Of a stretch of DNA of 64,000 nucleotides, positions 1 to 11,549 are shown piece after piece. Positions within the stretch are counted from its first letter, which is position 1. Each line of letters starts with the position of its first letter. The notes below the pieces were generated by a model. That model searched no databases, was not told where the DNA came from, and saw only the letters and a list, made by a program, of their open reading frames with translations. Source of the stretch: Chondrosia reniformis (lineage: Eukaryota > Porifera > Demospongiae > Chondrillida > Chondrillidae); assembly GCA_947172415.1 (NCBI GenBank), contig OX359189.1:766501-830500 (forward strand), written 5' to 3'. A program made the position numbers and the translations under genes.

Positions 1-1040
1 TAATATAGTATCCTCATTCAATGTTCAGCATGCATGTGATGTGTATAGTTCAATAGTCCTGTATATACATACACATAGATGTTGATAATTTACATGTAAT
101 AACAAAAGCCCTGGTATGTGTGTACACTAATATGCATGGCATGCACTGAATGTTCCCTGTAAGCTATAATCCTCGCTCCAAACATGCTACAGTAAATGAG
201 TGTGGCTGGGAATTTATAACTGAAAGGTGTTCATTAAGTTAGTCCTTATAGTGGACTTGTTCATTGGTGCTGATTAACACAGTCTTTCAATGATGATTGC
301 TACTAAAGCAAATCAAATATCTTTGTGGTGTGTATGTACTTGATTATGTACAAATGTACACACTAGTTTTGTTCTCTCAAGCATTGTGGAGGCATCTGAC
401 CATTAATTATAAAACAATTGCCTTCTTTCCCCAGTTATGTTGTTAGGAGATTGAGTTTAGACAATCATTCAGTCCCTAATATTGTTTGTCATGCCTCACT
501 TATTCCTTAGAGGAAATGACTTCACCCGACTTCTTGTTAGTCGTAATCATCTGAACAATATTTTAAATTTACAAAAAGCTGTTTTAAAACTATCCCCCTG
601 CAGTAGAATCTGGTTTGTGGTTAGCAAAATATGTACATACGTATACGTAGATGGGAATTTGAAATTAAAAGAGTTTTTGAATTTAAACCTTGTTATCAAG
701 GTTGCTGTATGTAGTGGTGATCCAAATCATACAATGTTTTTGAATTCGGTACAATATACAAATTTGTAATACATGCATCATTCTAATCACATACAGTGGA
801 ACTTTCCTAATACGGTCACCTATACTGGACCTAATTTGACAGGTGACTGGAATATCAGGGTTTAATAGTTTATAAAAGTAATACCGTGTGAATGTTTGGG
901 ACTCAGTTTAAGTGGCCACTTAATGTAAGCAAGTGACAAGAGAGAGATGAGCCTTCCTACATGTACGTACATAGTCTGGTCACTATTCCTACACAGCCAA
1001 TCACAATGTGTTTCCTCCTATCTTACAAAATCTACTAGCA

Positions 1041-1144
1041 CTCCTACCACTCTCTCCTACAAGCCCCTCCTACCACTCTCTCCTACAAGCCCCTCCTACC
1101 GCTCTCTCCTACAAGCCCCTCCTACCGCTCTCTCCTACAAGCCC
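1041..1144. repeat. 26-bp tandem repeat, four copies
   Basis: The motif ctcctaccactctctcctac followed by aagccc restarts at 1041, 1067, 1093 and 1119. Copies differ by an a/g change in the middle (taccac versus taccgc). It is pyrimidine-rich on the plus strand and lies in intergenic sequence. Confidence 0.9.
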
Positions 1145-2069
1145 CTTCTTAATATACGTATATCATTCCTTCTTCGTACATGAGTAAAAATACTTGCCTA
1201 TAATATTTTGTTCTTCCAATATTTTGGTCGCTTAGCTGCAATTCAGCTGAAGTCTAAATAGACTCTTATTTTACCAAGATAGGATATATTCATTTATTTT
1301 TGATATACATAGAGTGGACTCCACCTAATTATATGATGCATAATCCTCTTATTTGCAAATTATCAGGAACCAATACATTATTTATACAGAAAAGAACTCT
1401 TTTGCTAATTGTCTCAGTTCTGAGGCTATGTAATTAAGAGGAATCCATTGCATTAATTGAGGAAATATAGTAATTAGCTAGTATTCTCATGAAACGTGAT
1501 CATTAGTTGTGTTACTATAGCCAACATGCCTAATTTACAATGTACCTGACTCCAATAGTCACTTCACAATTTACATAATCACTCTAATAACTTGTCCTTA
1601 AGCAAATGTTGTCCCATTCTGTAACCTCACTACTTGTGCTTGTAGGCCCACATCAGTGGTATCTGGAAATATACACGTACACTGTACATGAAGTTAGATC
1701 TTCCTCTTGAGGCTAAGAATTACATATACGTAGCTATACAGGACTGGTAATCTGTCCTCGTCACACAAGACTACTGTAAGTAGGTGCTCTATGGAATAAC
1801 TGAAAAGTGGCCTTTTCAAGTGTCAAAATGTTGGGACAATCTAACTTGTATATTATGCAACATGTATGAATGTACGTATAATGCACATGTATATTAAAAT
1901 ATTATCTTCAAGTGTTTCAAACATGCACGTCCCATGCAGCATAGTGTATACGTACACATCTTCAAGTCATGACCTCAAGAACCTTTCCTACTGAACTACA
2001 CTGAATGTATTCAGTTTGACATTAGAATATACTATTAGTGTTTCTCAGTGCTAAAATATTTGGTTTAAA

Positions 2070-2137
2070 GACTACCTCTGCATACTACCTCTGTATACTA
2101 CCTCTGTATACTACCTCTGTATACTACCTCTGTATAC
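2070..2137. repeat. 13-bp tandem repeat, about five copies
   Basis: The unit tactacctctgta is repeated about five times head to tail; the first copy carries gca in place of gta. No coding potential or flanking gene is seen. Confidence 0.85.
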
Positions 2138-3563
2138 TACATAATTTGCATACTAGGCCTATATACACATAGACCATGAATATATAACCTCTTTTTGGAT
2201 ACATATATATTATAACTAAGTACTTCTGCCCTCATGATGAAGTAATCTAGGGAAACTATATATTACATAATTATCATCCCCTAAATTTACATTTCTTGGT
2301 TGGTTAAAGCTTAAGCAATCCATCTTTAAACTTTTAAATTAGCCTATACAAAAATAAGCTAAGTTATTATAAGGCTTTTCCAGACATTCAAGCATCCTTT
2401 TACAGCTCAAATTATATTTGATACTATTATTGTAGTAAAATAATGGTCACGCATTCTTTCAATCTATTGTTAGTTACATTTTTCAAATGAGAATTTTAGA
2501 AGTTGCTAAGCAACAAAAACAATTCAGGGGTGGATCTAAACATTTGTAAGGAGGGTGGTGCTATGTTATATAGGAATGTAACAGAAAGGATAAAATTAGT
2601 GATTTTGGAGTCACAAGACCCTAGGGTGGTAAGGTCCCTCAGAAAGAATACAAAGTCAGACTCAGAAGGCGTGTACGTACTTCAGTGCACCCAGAGCCCC
2701 TCCCCCCATATCTGCCACAGCAGTCCTTTTAATTTGATCTCAATCTGTAGAAGGAAAGCCAAATGTTAGTGTAGTTTTTGTCATCTAAAAATCTGAATTA
2801 TGTTTGGATTGCGGTTTTAAGTTGTGAATGATTTTGTACTCAAACTAACACTTTGTTTACCTATTTACCAATTGTTTTTACCACAAATATGTGCTTAAAA
2901 AATCTTTTATCAACTCTCAACATGAATCAAGAGATTACACAATAATTATATTTGTCTACTAGACAAGCATGAATTATATATTCCAAAAACTATGCCTACA
3001 CAATTTTCTTAGATTAATATAACAAACTTAAGGCAAACCTATACATGTAGCTTTGGGTGTATGTATTAAGTATATTTGTATACATGTAATTCTAAGCATA
3101 TTAAGCTGACATGCTTCTACATACAAAGAGGTTTATTCTTCTCTATATAAACAAATAAAAGTACTTTATAGTATACGTACTTTTCAACTTTAACTGAGTG
3201 GACTTATTTCTGTTATAGAAGCTTCACTCTACTATGTTTTTAATAGCAGTAAATTTATAGAATTTAAGCTATGCACCCTTCGACTTTACTGTACATAAAC
3301 TTTCATGTGACACCTTCCAATTATTGATTATAAAAGGAAGCGTAACACATTCTTAATAGAAACGGTTGATATTATCAGTAAAGGTTGTATATAAGTCTCT
3401 GTGATAACATACCACTTTTAGTTTTCTTGAGGCTTTATCACTAGAAGATACCTAGTAGTTGTAGACTTATAGGAGAATGAGTAAAGTCCGTTGAAGTTTT
3501 TTAAATTTACCTCCTTTCTTTGATTGTAGTACTTCGTCACTGTATGAGTTTGTAAAACCAAAA

Positions 3564-5789
3564 ATGGAGCCTCCTGAAGAGAATGGAAGTATCCATGAGA
3601 GACCCCAGATACAAGGTCTGGAAGACCCAACTAAATACATTAATGGAAATGGACCAAATGAGCCCATTGTAAGCATATCACCAGAGAGTGACCCCGATCC
3701 TAGCCTCGAGGAGAGTCTGGAAGTCTGCTCAAAGGAAGTCCAGCCTAGGAACACTTTGAAACAGCGATCAAAGTCTCACATTTTCCTTCGCTCAGCTAGA
3801 AAAATGAGGAGTTCATTCTTCTCTGAGAAGGATCCGCCTTCCTCTGGAAATCAATTTTATACTTTACCAAGAAAGGGGAAAAAGCAGAAATCTAAAAAGA
3901 AGAAAAATACTGTAGATGTTGAATCAACTGATATTCTGAGTTTTGAAGACAATGGTCAATACTCTGAGGAAAATCCCCCGCCCCTCCCTCCACGCCCACA
4001 GGAACTTCCTCCAATCCAGCAGCGTCAGAATGTCATTCAAAGCAAAATGACAGAGCTAGAGTTCCCAGACAACCATAACAGTGCACCAGCCGGGTTCTCT
4101 ATAACAAGGAGAGCAAACTCATGTGGTAGCATTCTTGAAGATAGTGATGAGGAATCTAATTTGGACATCCTCCCTAGATTAAATACTGTTGGAAATGCCT
4201 CTCCATACGAGGTGCCACAAAATCTCTTAAAAGTAGAAGAGAAGTCCAGAGCAGAAGACCTGAATACGAAACAGAGTGCTGATTCGATACCTACAGGAAT
4301 CTATGGTGACAGCTTCGGTCTACCCAGTAAGAGAATTGGTCTGAAACAAATACTGTTACCAGAAGCTTCTCCTCAAGTACCTCCTCAACAACATAAAGGC
4401 AATCTTGGAATATTTGGCCATAAGAGAAGTGGTTCCTATGATCAATCTTTGGGTCATATACAGAAAGATACACAGTCAGGTGCCCCACCTCAGTTATCCT
4501 CCAATTCCCTCCGTTATCCCACCTCCACCCACTCTTCTCTTTCAGTTCCAAGGCGCAGACCTGCAGTATCACCCGAGAGAGCACACTCAAGTCAACTGGA
4601 TTACAACAGAAATTCTGCTGTTTTTAAACACAGTTACACAAAGCACAGACCGAAGCCGAACACCAATTCCTACATAGCTGAAGACTTAAAGAAAACTGAA
4701 GATGAATTCCATTTTCGTCAATCTTCACTGCCAGACTTTCTAGCTGCCGTGCCAAAAGAAGAAGAAGAACTTCATACTGTGAGCTGTGTCACACTGACAA
4801 GCAGACATCATCACAAGACCTCCAATGGCTCCGAACAAGATTCCGTAATGAGATCTCACCCATTAGCTGAGACTGTCACAAGGACAAAAGAGGCCAGTGA
4901 GAGGGTAGAACAAGTGAGCATTTATGACAGTAAAATGGCTGACAGTGACTTTGAAACTCAAAGAACAGTTAAGTCTTCTTCAGAAGAGAGACAGTATGCT
5001 GTAGTTTCAAATTCAATAGGACATTTGGAGCCTGATAGTTCAGCACAGAGAAGAAGAATTTCCACATATTTTGATGTAGATGGAAAAGAAATTAACATTT
5101 ATGAACAAATCGATGACAGTCTGAAAGAGAGCATTGCAGCTGGAAAAAGCGCGTTTTCCACTCCTACAACAGGATTTCCTGCTCCCATTTCATTTCCATC
5201 AGATCCAGATCCAGAAATGTTAAAACAGATTCAAGATTGGCATAACAGATTCATGAGAACATATCATTATTTCATGCTAGAACTGGATAAAATTGTCAAA
5301 AAGGGGAATCCCCTAGAGGACCCTAAGCTAGCCATGGAGACCCAGCCCTCTGCTCAGTCACTTTTAAAACCTTTACCAGAAAAGCTTTCATCCATTACAC
5401 AGCCGTCTTCACTGGCTACAGCCAGACCAGAGGGAACGTCTGAAAGAAGGAGTATGAATTCCAAATCTGAAGTTGCAGAGGGATCATTGGTTAGTTCATC
5501 TACCTCCCACTATACAGCTATCACAACTGTTCAGAGTGGAAGCGAAACATCAATCAATGCAACTGCAGATACGCCTGAAGAAGACCATGTGTTTTCCCTC
5601 CATCCCTCAAAGTCTACAGATGAACTGTCAATTGCAAATCACCTTCCAAGGCCCAGAATAGCCTCAATGAGTGTAGGAGATAGCTCATGCCATAAGAGCG
5701 TTTCTCAGTATAGTAGCACGCAAATGAATGGTCACACACCCAACTCCAAGTGCACAGTAACACACAGTCGTAAAGTGTCCATTGTTTAA
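3564..5789 (+). CDS. Unrecognised 741-aa disordered, proline/serine-rich docking-type protein
   Basis: A single uninterrupted frame of 741 codons runs from ATG 3564 to TAA 5789. I do not recognise the family. The protein is dominated by Ser, Pro, Glu and Lys and shows no membrane segment or signal peptide. Visible short motifs are a basic lysine run near residues 105-117, a polyproline SH3-type ligand (PPPLPPRPQ) near residue 137, two YxxP sites (YTLP near residue 98, YEVP near residue 214) of the kind bound by Crk-type SH2 domains, a YEQI site near residue 515, and a C-terminal Ser-Ile-Val that fits a class I PDZ ligand. The only stretch that looks folded is a short tryptophan-containing helix near residues 555-575 (IQDWHNRF, then YFMLELDKI). 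A 3' splice site at 3528 suggests a 5' UTR intron. Scaffold or adaptor is my inference; the ORF itself is solid. Confidence 0.85.
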   Translation: MEPPEENGSIHERPQIQGLEDPTKYINGNGPNEPIVSISPESDPDPSLEESLEVCSKEVQPRNTLKQRSKSHIFLRSARKMRSSFFSEKDPPSSGNQFYTLPRKGKKQKSKKKKNTVDVESTDILSFEDNGQYSEENPPPLPPRPQELPPIQQRQNVIQSKMTELEFPDNHNSAPAGFSITRRANSCGSILEDSDEESNLDILPRLNTVGNASPYEVPQNLLKVEEKSRAEDLNTKQSADSIPTGIYGDSFGLPSKRIGLKQILLPEASPQVPPQQHKGNLGIFGHKRSGSYDQSLGHIQKDTQSGAPPQLSSNSLRYPTSTHSSLSVPRRRPAVSPERAHSSQLDYNRNSAVFKHSYTKHRPKPNTNSYIAEDLKKTEDEFHFRQSSLPDFLAAVPKEEEELHTVSCVTLTSRHHHKTSNGSEQDSVMRSHPLAETVTRTKEASERVEQVSIYDSKMADSDFETQRTVKSSSEERQYAVVSNSIGHLEPDSSAQRRRISTYFDVDGKEINIYEQIDDSLKESIAAGKSAFSTPTTGFPAPISFPSDPDPEMLKQIQDWHNRFMRTYHYFMLELDKIVKKGNPLEDPKLAMETQPSAQSLLKPLPEKLSSITQPSSLATARPEGTSERRSMNSKSEVAEGSLVSSSTSHYTAITTVQSGSETSINATADTPEEDHVFSLHPSKSTDELSIANHLPRPRIASMSVGDSSCHKSVSQYSSTQMNGHTPNSKCTVTHSRKVSIV

Positions 5790-6096
5790 GTGACATTAAT
5801 TAATGTATCTCTCGTATTATTTATCACAATTTCTGCACTTAATTTGTATAACTTTTATACATCATTTTATTGTCACTTTAAATAATTGCAGCCCTCTGAC
5901 GCATTTTATATATATTGGTACGGCTGTGTATGTGGTAATATTATTACAATAACAACGTTAATTTATATAGGCAAACAGGCTAGTAGGAACGTATTTTATT
6001 GTCCAATGACTAGGTATGTTGAACAAAAAATCTGTCAGAAATAGGAAGAGGTCTAAACGTGGAAAAGAGTGGAAGGTGTAAAGGTGCTGTGGAGCC
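5790..6096. other. Short gap between two plus-strand genes
   Basis: About 300 bp of AT-rich sequence between the stop at 5789 and the ATG at 6097 must hold the 3' end of the first gene and the promoter of the second. I see no TATA box or other site that I would defend. Confidence 0.5.
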
Positions 6097-9000
6097 ATGC
6101 TTTATCAGACGTCCGTACGCATTTTAGTTAGAAACTCTTTGATGATATATTATCGCTGTGAAATCCCTTCTCCTGGCGGAGGTGGGAGATTAGACGTAAG
6201 GTCCTTTAGCACCTTTTTTGAAAGCATTCAGACTACTTCAGTCAGCCGAAAACATATCAATACCGAGACAAATACACATTTGATGTCACCACTCCTTGAG
6301 CACAAAGCCACCTCGCCTTTGATCATGAAGTTTACGTCTGCAGAATCTAATAGCGTTGCTAAGGAGAATGGTAGTAATCAATCATCTGACAGTCAGCACT
6401 TCCCAAATGGTGACCCAACCTCTTCTTCGGAAAACTCTTTAGAAGAGGCATTCTCATCCATGGACTGCTCCCTGCAGCCAGTGAACCATCTCGAGATGGA
6501 ACTGAGAGAGATAATAAAGAGTATTATAAATAATTATGACAAGTGAGAGATTTAGTATGAATATACATACCATTGTATGGTATACTGAAGGCCTATAGCT
6601 AGGGAGGGTTAATTGAGCGAAAAATATGTTTTTATCACAATGGGCCTTATATATGAACTTGTAGAGTACATTTCCAAGATGTGTGGGCTTAATAATTGTT
6701 AACTTGTACAACAACTACAATGACCATTAATAAGATGCGGTTCAACAGAACTAACTTCTTAATTCTGCTTTTCTGATGGTGATTTCTGTCTCGACTTTAG
6801 GAGAAGCAGTAGGGAGTTGAAGGTGTTATCGCACGTGAGCAGGCTGTCATTCTTGTTGAAGAGCCATCCAGAACTGTCTAAAACAGTCTGGGAGCTGAAT
6901 GCTGTACCAGTCCTCGCCAACCTTATGTTGGCAAGAGACAGTGAAGTGAGAAGAAGAGCAAGATTAACACTTGCACTGATAGGCTACACACCAAGATTCA
7001 AAAAGAGGGGTCTCCGGATCCTTGCCATCGATGGGGGAGGAACAAGGTTAGAGGACAGCTGTGCTGTACAAATACATTGACAATGAGATCTTTATATTGT
7101 GAAACCTCAATTCCTTGTACAAATGAGGTGATTTCATCTCGCCACAACTGTTTTGCGCAGTCACTTGAAACTAGATAAATAGCTTTAGCCATCAGTGCTT
7201 ATCACTGAGTTGCAATAATGATTTGCCTCATCCAACTTGCAACCTTCTGTGTATCACATTTCATGTTATGAGGAAATTATTTTGCCAGCTTCCTTGATTG
7301 CAACATCATCTTCCACTTGTAGGGCTCTAATCCCAATTATTGTATTAAAGCACTTGGAGAGGTTGTGCAATATGAAGGTGTACCAGATGTTTGATCTCAT
7401 ATGTGGCACAAGCTCAGGTGAGCCACTGTATATAGCCTGGGCTGTCCTTGAGTATCCTAGCAACTGCTGTAAGGGACTATCCCTTAATTACAGGTGAAAT
7501 CATTCTAACATATCTACATTACACTACACTAAAATGTACAGTAGAAGTGGTTTTTTAGAAATTCAAAAATTACTCAAAATTTTGATTTGACTTTCCTATT
7601 GGTCAGTTATATATGTACCGTGCTTTACTTTGTAGCTTTAGAAATGCCAATGGTGTTTCCTTTGTGAATTAGCAAAGCTAACCTTATCAGAATAGTGCCT
7701 GCACCTACGTAGGTTATTGCTTTATAATTATAGAAGGGCAGAGGTATTTCCTTGTTCGGAAAAATATGTTCTGTTGTTAAATCTCCATTTACAAGTCTCA
7801 ATTGTATCCTTTATCTTTTAATTGCTGGTGAATATCTTGAGTAATGCCTGAAATACCAAAGTGCTGCGTGACTCATCAAGAAGACAAATATTTCCAGGGG
7901 TCACTGTGACAAAGGGTGGAATTCCCAGAAACAGCTGTCTGGCCCAGTGGAGAAGAAGAGAAGTAAAAGGAGAAACTCTTGTATCCTTACTCAAAGCTCT
8001 CACTAGGTTTAGTTTCATATAGGCCTTTACTCTAAAATGGATGTAGCATGTAAGAAAGATGACATGTTATTTATGAGAGAGCTGCTTCCATGTGTTTACA
8101 TGTTGAGTGGTCTTCTATAGGAGCCATAACTGCTGCCTTTCTGTGCATCAGAAGAGACGAGATTGAGTCTGTGTTACGAGTTAGCAGAAGACTAGGCACT
8201 GAGGTCTTTAGCAATAGTGAAATTACTCAAAAAATGGCCGGCATATCCAACCTTCTAAGGAAGCATGCTTATTACGATGCTGAAAAGTTTGAGAACCTGA
8301 TCAGGTGAGTCAGGTGTAGTGTAGTTGTTGGAGGTGTACTGTTCACCTCAGCTCTACCTCCCGTCTGCAGAGACTACCCAGAATCGGAAAGGCTTCTGAT
8401 TGATTCAGCAGCAGAAGCAGGAATGCCAAAGGTCAGTTGCAATCTAAGGACAACAATCTACATTCCTGAACAGCCTACTCTCCAGACAGTCGGACAACTT
8501 TGTATATATTTAGAATAATTTCATCTAGCCATCCTTTACACCATTTTTGTGGCAAATGTTTTGTTTTTTTAAGAATGTATTAATAACAGTCTTTTTGTAT
8601 GCGGTGTAGTTGATACTTCAACCGAGATTAGTTATGAAGGGACAGGTCTGTTAAATAAGAGCCCCAGTGTGGCCTGAATGGAGGGGTCTGTTAAATAAGA
8701 GCCCAGTGTGGCCTGAATGGAGGGGTCTCTTAAATAAGAGTTCAAATGTGGCCTGAATGGAAGGGTCTCTTAAATAAGAGTTCAATTGTGGCCTGAATGG
8801 AAGGGTCTCTTAAATAAGAGTTCAAATGTGGCCTGAATGGAAGGGTCTCTTCAATTAGAGACTATGTTATGGTTTGTAAGTATGTAGAGTAACATGCTAC
8901 CTGACTGTGAATGCCAATCTTCTTTCATTCCTATCTGTAGTTGGTGTTTGTATCAACTATAGCTTCATGGCCAAATTTGGAGCCACATGTGTTTCGCAAC

Positions 9001-10425
9001 TACAACCATCACCCTGACACCAAGTCTTACTACAGAGGTTGCAGCAGCGTCAAGCTTTGGGAGGCTCTGAGGGCGTCCAGTGCAGCCCCAGCCTACTTTG
9101 AAGAGTTTAAAATAGGCGACTACTCTCATCATGTTAGTAGGCATGTGTTGTCATAACAACCACTTTACAACAAGAGTTTAAGACACTATCATCATGTTAG
9201 CAGGCATGTGCTGTCATAACAACCACTTTACCTTATATGGTAGTTTTTGATACTTTAAATGTTACTATTTTGAGTGATTTGTCTTTCAAACAGCTTTACT
9301 ACCAAATATGGTCAAGTCATTGCCTATCACCTTGGTGATGTACAAGCACTTGTGCATGCAGTGGGAGTACTATATCCCCCCTGTCCCCACTGGAATGTGT
9401 CTATTGAATAGTGTACATTTGGTTGTCTGCCCTCCACACACACGTTGTTTGTCTGTTCAACCATTCATCTCTTGTTACACAATACTACTGTGTTGTTACA
9501 CAATACTACTGTTGTTGTAAACAATACTACTGTTGTTGACCCACATTCTGATAGGATGGGGCTTTGTTGACAAACAATCCGTCTGCCATTGGTTTGCACG
9601 AGGCAAAAAGGATCTGGGGAAAGCAAGTTCCAATTCAGTGCCTTGTCAGTTTGGGAACTGGAAAGTGTGTGACTCAGAATGGTGTCCAGCCCGCCCTGAA
9701 GGACAAGCTACTGGGTGTGATGGCCAGCGTGACTGATACTGAAGGTAGTGTGGGTGTGTTATATGGGTGGGTGTGTCATACGGGTGTGTGTGTCATACGG
9801 GTGGGTGTGTCATATGGGTGGGTGTGTTATATGGGTGGGTGTGTCATACGGGTGTGTGTGTCATACGGGTGGGTGTGTCATACGGGTGGGTGTGTCATAC
9901 GGGTGGGTGTGTCATATGGGTGGGTGTGTCATACGGGTGGGTGTGTCATACGGGTGTGTGTGTCATACGGGTGGGTGTGTCATATGGGTGGGTGTGTCAT
10001 ACGGGTGTGTGTGTCATACGGGTGGGTGTGTCATATGGGTGGGTGTGTCATATGGGTGGGTGTGTTATATGGGTGGGTGTGTCATACGGGTGGGTGTGTC
10101 ATACGGGTGGGTGTAATGTATGACAGTCCACTGTTTCTGTCTCCAAATAGCTGTGCACATGATTCTGAAGGATATCATATCCTCCTCCATTTATTTTCGC
10201 TTCAATCCATTCCTTTACGAGAACATACCCATTGATGAGTGTGATCCGAAGAAACTTGATTCCATTGTCCAGTTGGCAGAAGACTATGTTAAGGAGAACT
10301 ATACCATTTTGGAGAAAACTGCTAAAGTGCTGACTCAAGAGAAGACTGTTTGGATGTCAATGAAGGAGAAGACACTTTCTGCAAAGGACCACCTTCACCT
10401 GTTGTTGAGAAAGCTCCAGACATAA
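6097..10425 (+). CDS. PNPLA8: Calcium-independent phospholipase A2 gamma-like patatin enzyme
   Basis: Joined exons 6097-6542, 6801-7046, 7323-7417, 8121-8304, 8371-8431, 8941-9132, 9555-9744 and 10151-10425 keep one frame and give 562 residues. The patatin domain shows the glycine-rich oxyanion motif IDGGGTR, the nucleophile elbow GTSSG (Ser split across an intron) and the catalytic Asp in HHDGALLTNNPSA. The RASSAAP and SLGTG blocks and the RFNP...ENIP and LTQEKT blocks near the end match PNPLA8 rather than other patatins. The family hydrolyses membrane phospholipids at mitochondria and peroxisomes; the basic, hydroxyl-rich N-terminus (MLYQTSVRILVRNS) would suit mitochondrial import. Helical repeat-like sequence at residues 150-220 precedes the catalytic domain. 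It is shorter than human PNPLA8 (782 aa). The glycine usually following GGGTR is Ala here. Three introns or intron parts carry repeats (about 7891-8070, 8640-8857, 9745-10117). Confidence 0.88.
7891..8070 (+). repeat. Dispersed repeat family member (copy A)
   Basis: This intronic stretch contains the blocks cccagtggagaagaagag, aaactcttgtatcctta, caaagctctcactaggttta and gtagcatgtaagaaa. Related blocks in the same order recur at about 39031-39128 (same orientation) and, reverse-complemented, at about 13465-13605 and 46864-46956. It has no coding potential and looks like a short non-autonomous element or old SINE/MITE. Confidence 0.7.
8640..8857. repeat. About 42-bp tandem repeat in a PNPLA8 intron, five copies
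   Basis: Five copies contain ggtctSttaaataagagyyc followed by tgtggcctgaatgga, with a few base differences. The array ends about 80 bp before the 3' splice site at 8940. Confidence 0.85.
9745..10117. repeat. 16-bp GT-rich minisatellite filling a PNPLA8 intron
   Basis: More than twenty copies of gtgggtgtgtcatacg and its close variants (tat for tac) fill the intron between the donor at 9745 and the acceptor at 10150. Because 16 is not a multiple of 3 and the unit has no stop in any plus frame, long false ORFs run through all three frames. Confidence 0.93.
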
Positions 10426-10740
10426 ACGGAACTGTTTAGTAACTGGAGTCTGATTTTTTATTTTTTTATTGATTATTTAGATGTAGATTTTTATGAAACA
10501 CATTCCTTGGAATGGCTTCATGTATCTTCAACCTTCTTCATGATTCGCAATCTATACAATTATGATTGAACAACAAAATGCAAATGTTCATATGACAAAA
10601 AGTTACCATATCAAAAGTGTATATAATACTTGACAACACTTCAAATACATTCAGCCAAACACATACGATAAAATAAAGGAAATGAATCAAAGTTGTCATA
10701 AAATGCATAAATGTCTTATAGTGTTCCTCAACTGTCATTC
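10426..10740. other. Convergent 3' region between PNPLA8 and ISCU
   Basis: This 315-bp AT-rich interval separates two stop codons on opposite strands (10425 and 10741). It must contain both 3' UTRs. No further gene is visible. Confidence 0.6.
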
Positions 10741-11506
10741 TCAATTGTTTCCAGTAGCTTCTTTCTTCACCTTGTAATTGTTAACAGCTGCTTTAATGGC
10801 ATCCTCAGCTAGCACTAGAAGAGAGGGGGTCACAGGCGGTGATAAACAGACAACAGCAAGGCTTCACAACTCACTGGAGCAGTGCAACTTCACAGGAGGA
10901 AGGGACAGCTCAGTGGCAATATCAGTATTCTTGATGGTCAAGGCCTGATCCAACTACATGAAAATATTACAAGTTACAATGTCAAATGATGCCCAAATTA
11001 ACACGCATAAACTATTTTTTAAAAATGGCACAATAACACAATTTATCACTGCTAACCATTTATTACTGCTATAACCTGAATAATAACTTTCAGAACTCAC
11101 CGTTTTTCCCTTAATCCATTCTGTGGCCAGCGAACTGGACGCAATGGCGGAGCCGCACCCGAAGGTCTTAAATTTGGCATCCACAATCTCTCCTTTGTCG
11201 TCAACTTTTATTTGAAGCTTCATCACATCACCGCAGGCGGGCGCTCCAACCAGCCCGGTACCAACGTCTTTGGAGCCCTTATCCATGGACCCAACATTTC
11301 GAGGGTTCTCGTAATGATCAATGACCTTCAGTACACAAGTCGATAAAAAGTATACATTTTCCCACTCGCATGGATATAGTTTGCTTATAAAACCTATAAT
11401 ATTAGCTATAAAATTGCAATAATCACACCTTTTCGTGATATCTTGCAACAGGAGCGGCAGTTCTTACGGCTAAAAGCCTGCTTACAAATCTTCCTCCAGC
11501 AGCCAT
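10741..11506 (-). CDS. ISCU: Iron-sulphur cluster assembly scaffold ISCU
   Basis: Exons 11506-11429, 11325-11101, 10953-10875 and 10814-10741 (minus strand) join in frame to 151 residues. The order of motifs is diagnostic for ISCU: VIDHYENPRNVGS, the first cluster cysteine in GAPACGD, the second in TFGCGSA, then EWIKGKT, and the third ligand pair in KLHCS followed by MLAEDAIKAAV. The N-terminus (MAAGGRFVSRLLAVRTAAP) is an Arg/Ala presequence as expected for the mitochondrial matrix form. There it holds the nascent [2Fe-2S] cluster built by the NFS1-ISD11-frataxin complex. Length fits the family (human 167 aa). The ATG lies 43 bp from the CDC40 ATG on the other strand, so the two must share a promoter. 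Confidence 0.95.
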
Positions 11507-11549
11507 GTTTAGATCACGTGCTCTCAAAAATATCGATTTAGATTACAAA
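11507..11549. promoter_or_regulatory. Bidirectional ISCU/CDC40 start region with CACGTG E-box
   Basis: Only 43 bases separate the ISCU ATG (minus, 11506) from the CDC40 ATG (plus, 11550). The palindrome CACGTG, preceded by T, lies at 11515-11520. This core binds bHLH-zip factors of the USF/MYC/TFE type in animals. An in-frame upstream ATG at 11505 overlaps the ISCU start codon on the other strand, so transcripts from the two genes may overlap. Confidence 0.6.

Larger units (their letters stand above)
1..3563. other. AT-rich intergenic region, no gene recognised
   Basis: No open frame here has recognisable domain content; the longest are short and low in complexity. The stretch holds two small tandem arrays, at 1041-1144 and about 2070-2137. 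Near its right end a good 3' splice site (gattgtag, ending at 3528) precedes the ATG at 3564, so part of this region probably contains a 5' UTR exon and promoter of the next gene. I cannot place the transcription start. Confidence 0.6.

Noticed and set aside
8640-8857. Possible CRISPR-like regular array
   Set aside because: Units are contiguous tandem copies without unique spacers, in an intron of a eukaryotic gene.
9564-10235. Long ORFs with a 16-residue Cys/Gly/Val repeat in all three plus frames
   Set aside because: They are readings of a 16-bp intronic minisatellite between good GT and AG sites of PNPLA8; the repeat has no stop in any frame.
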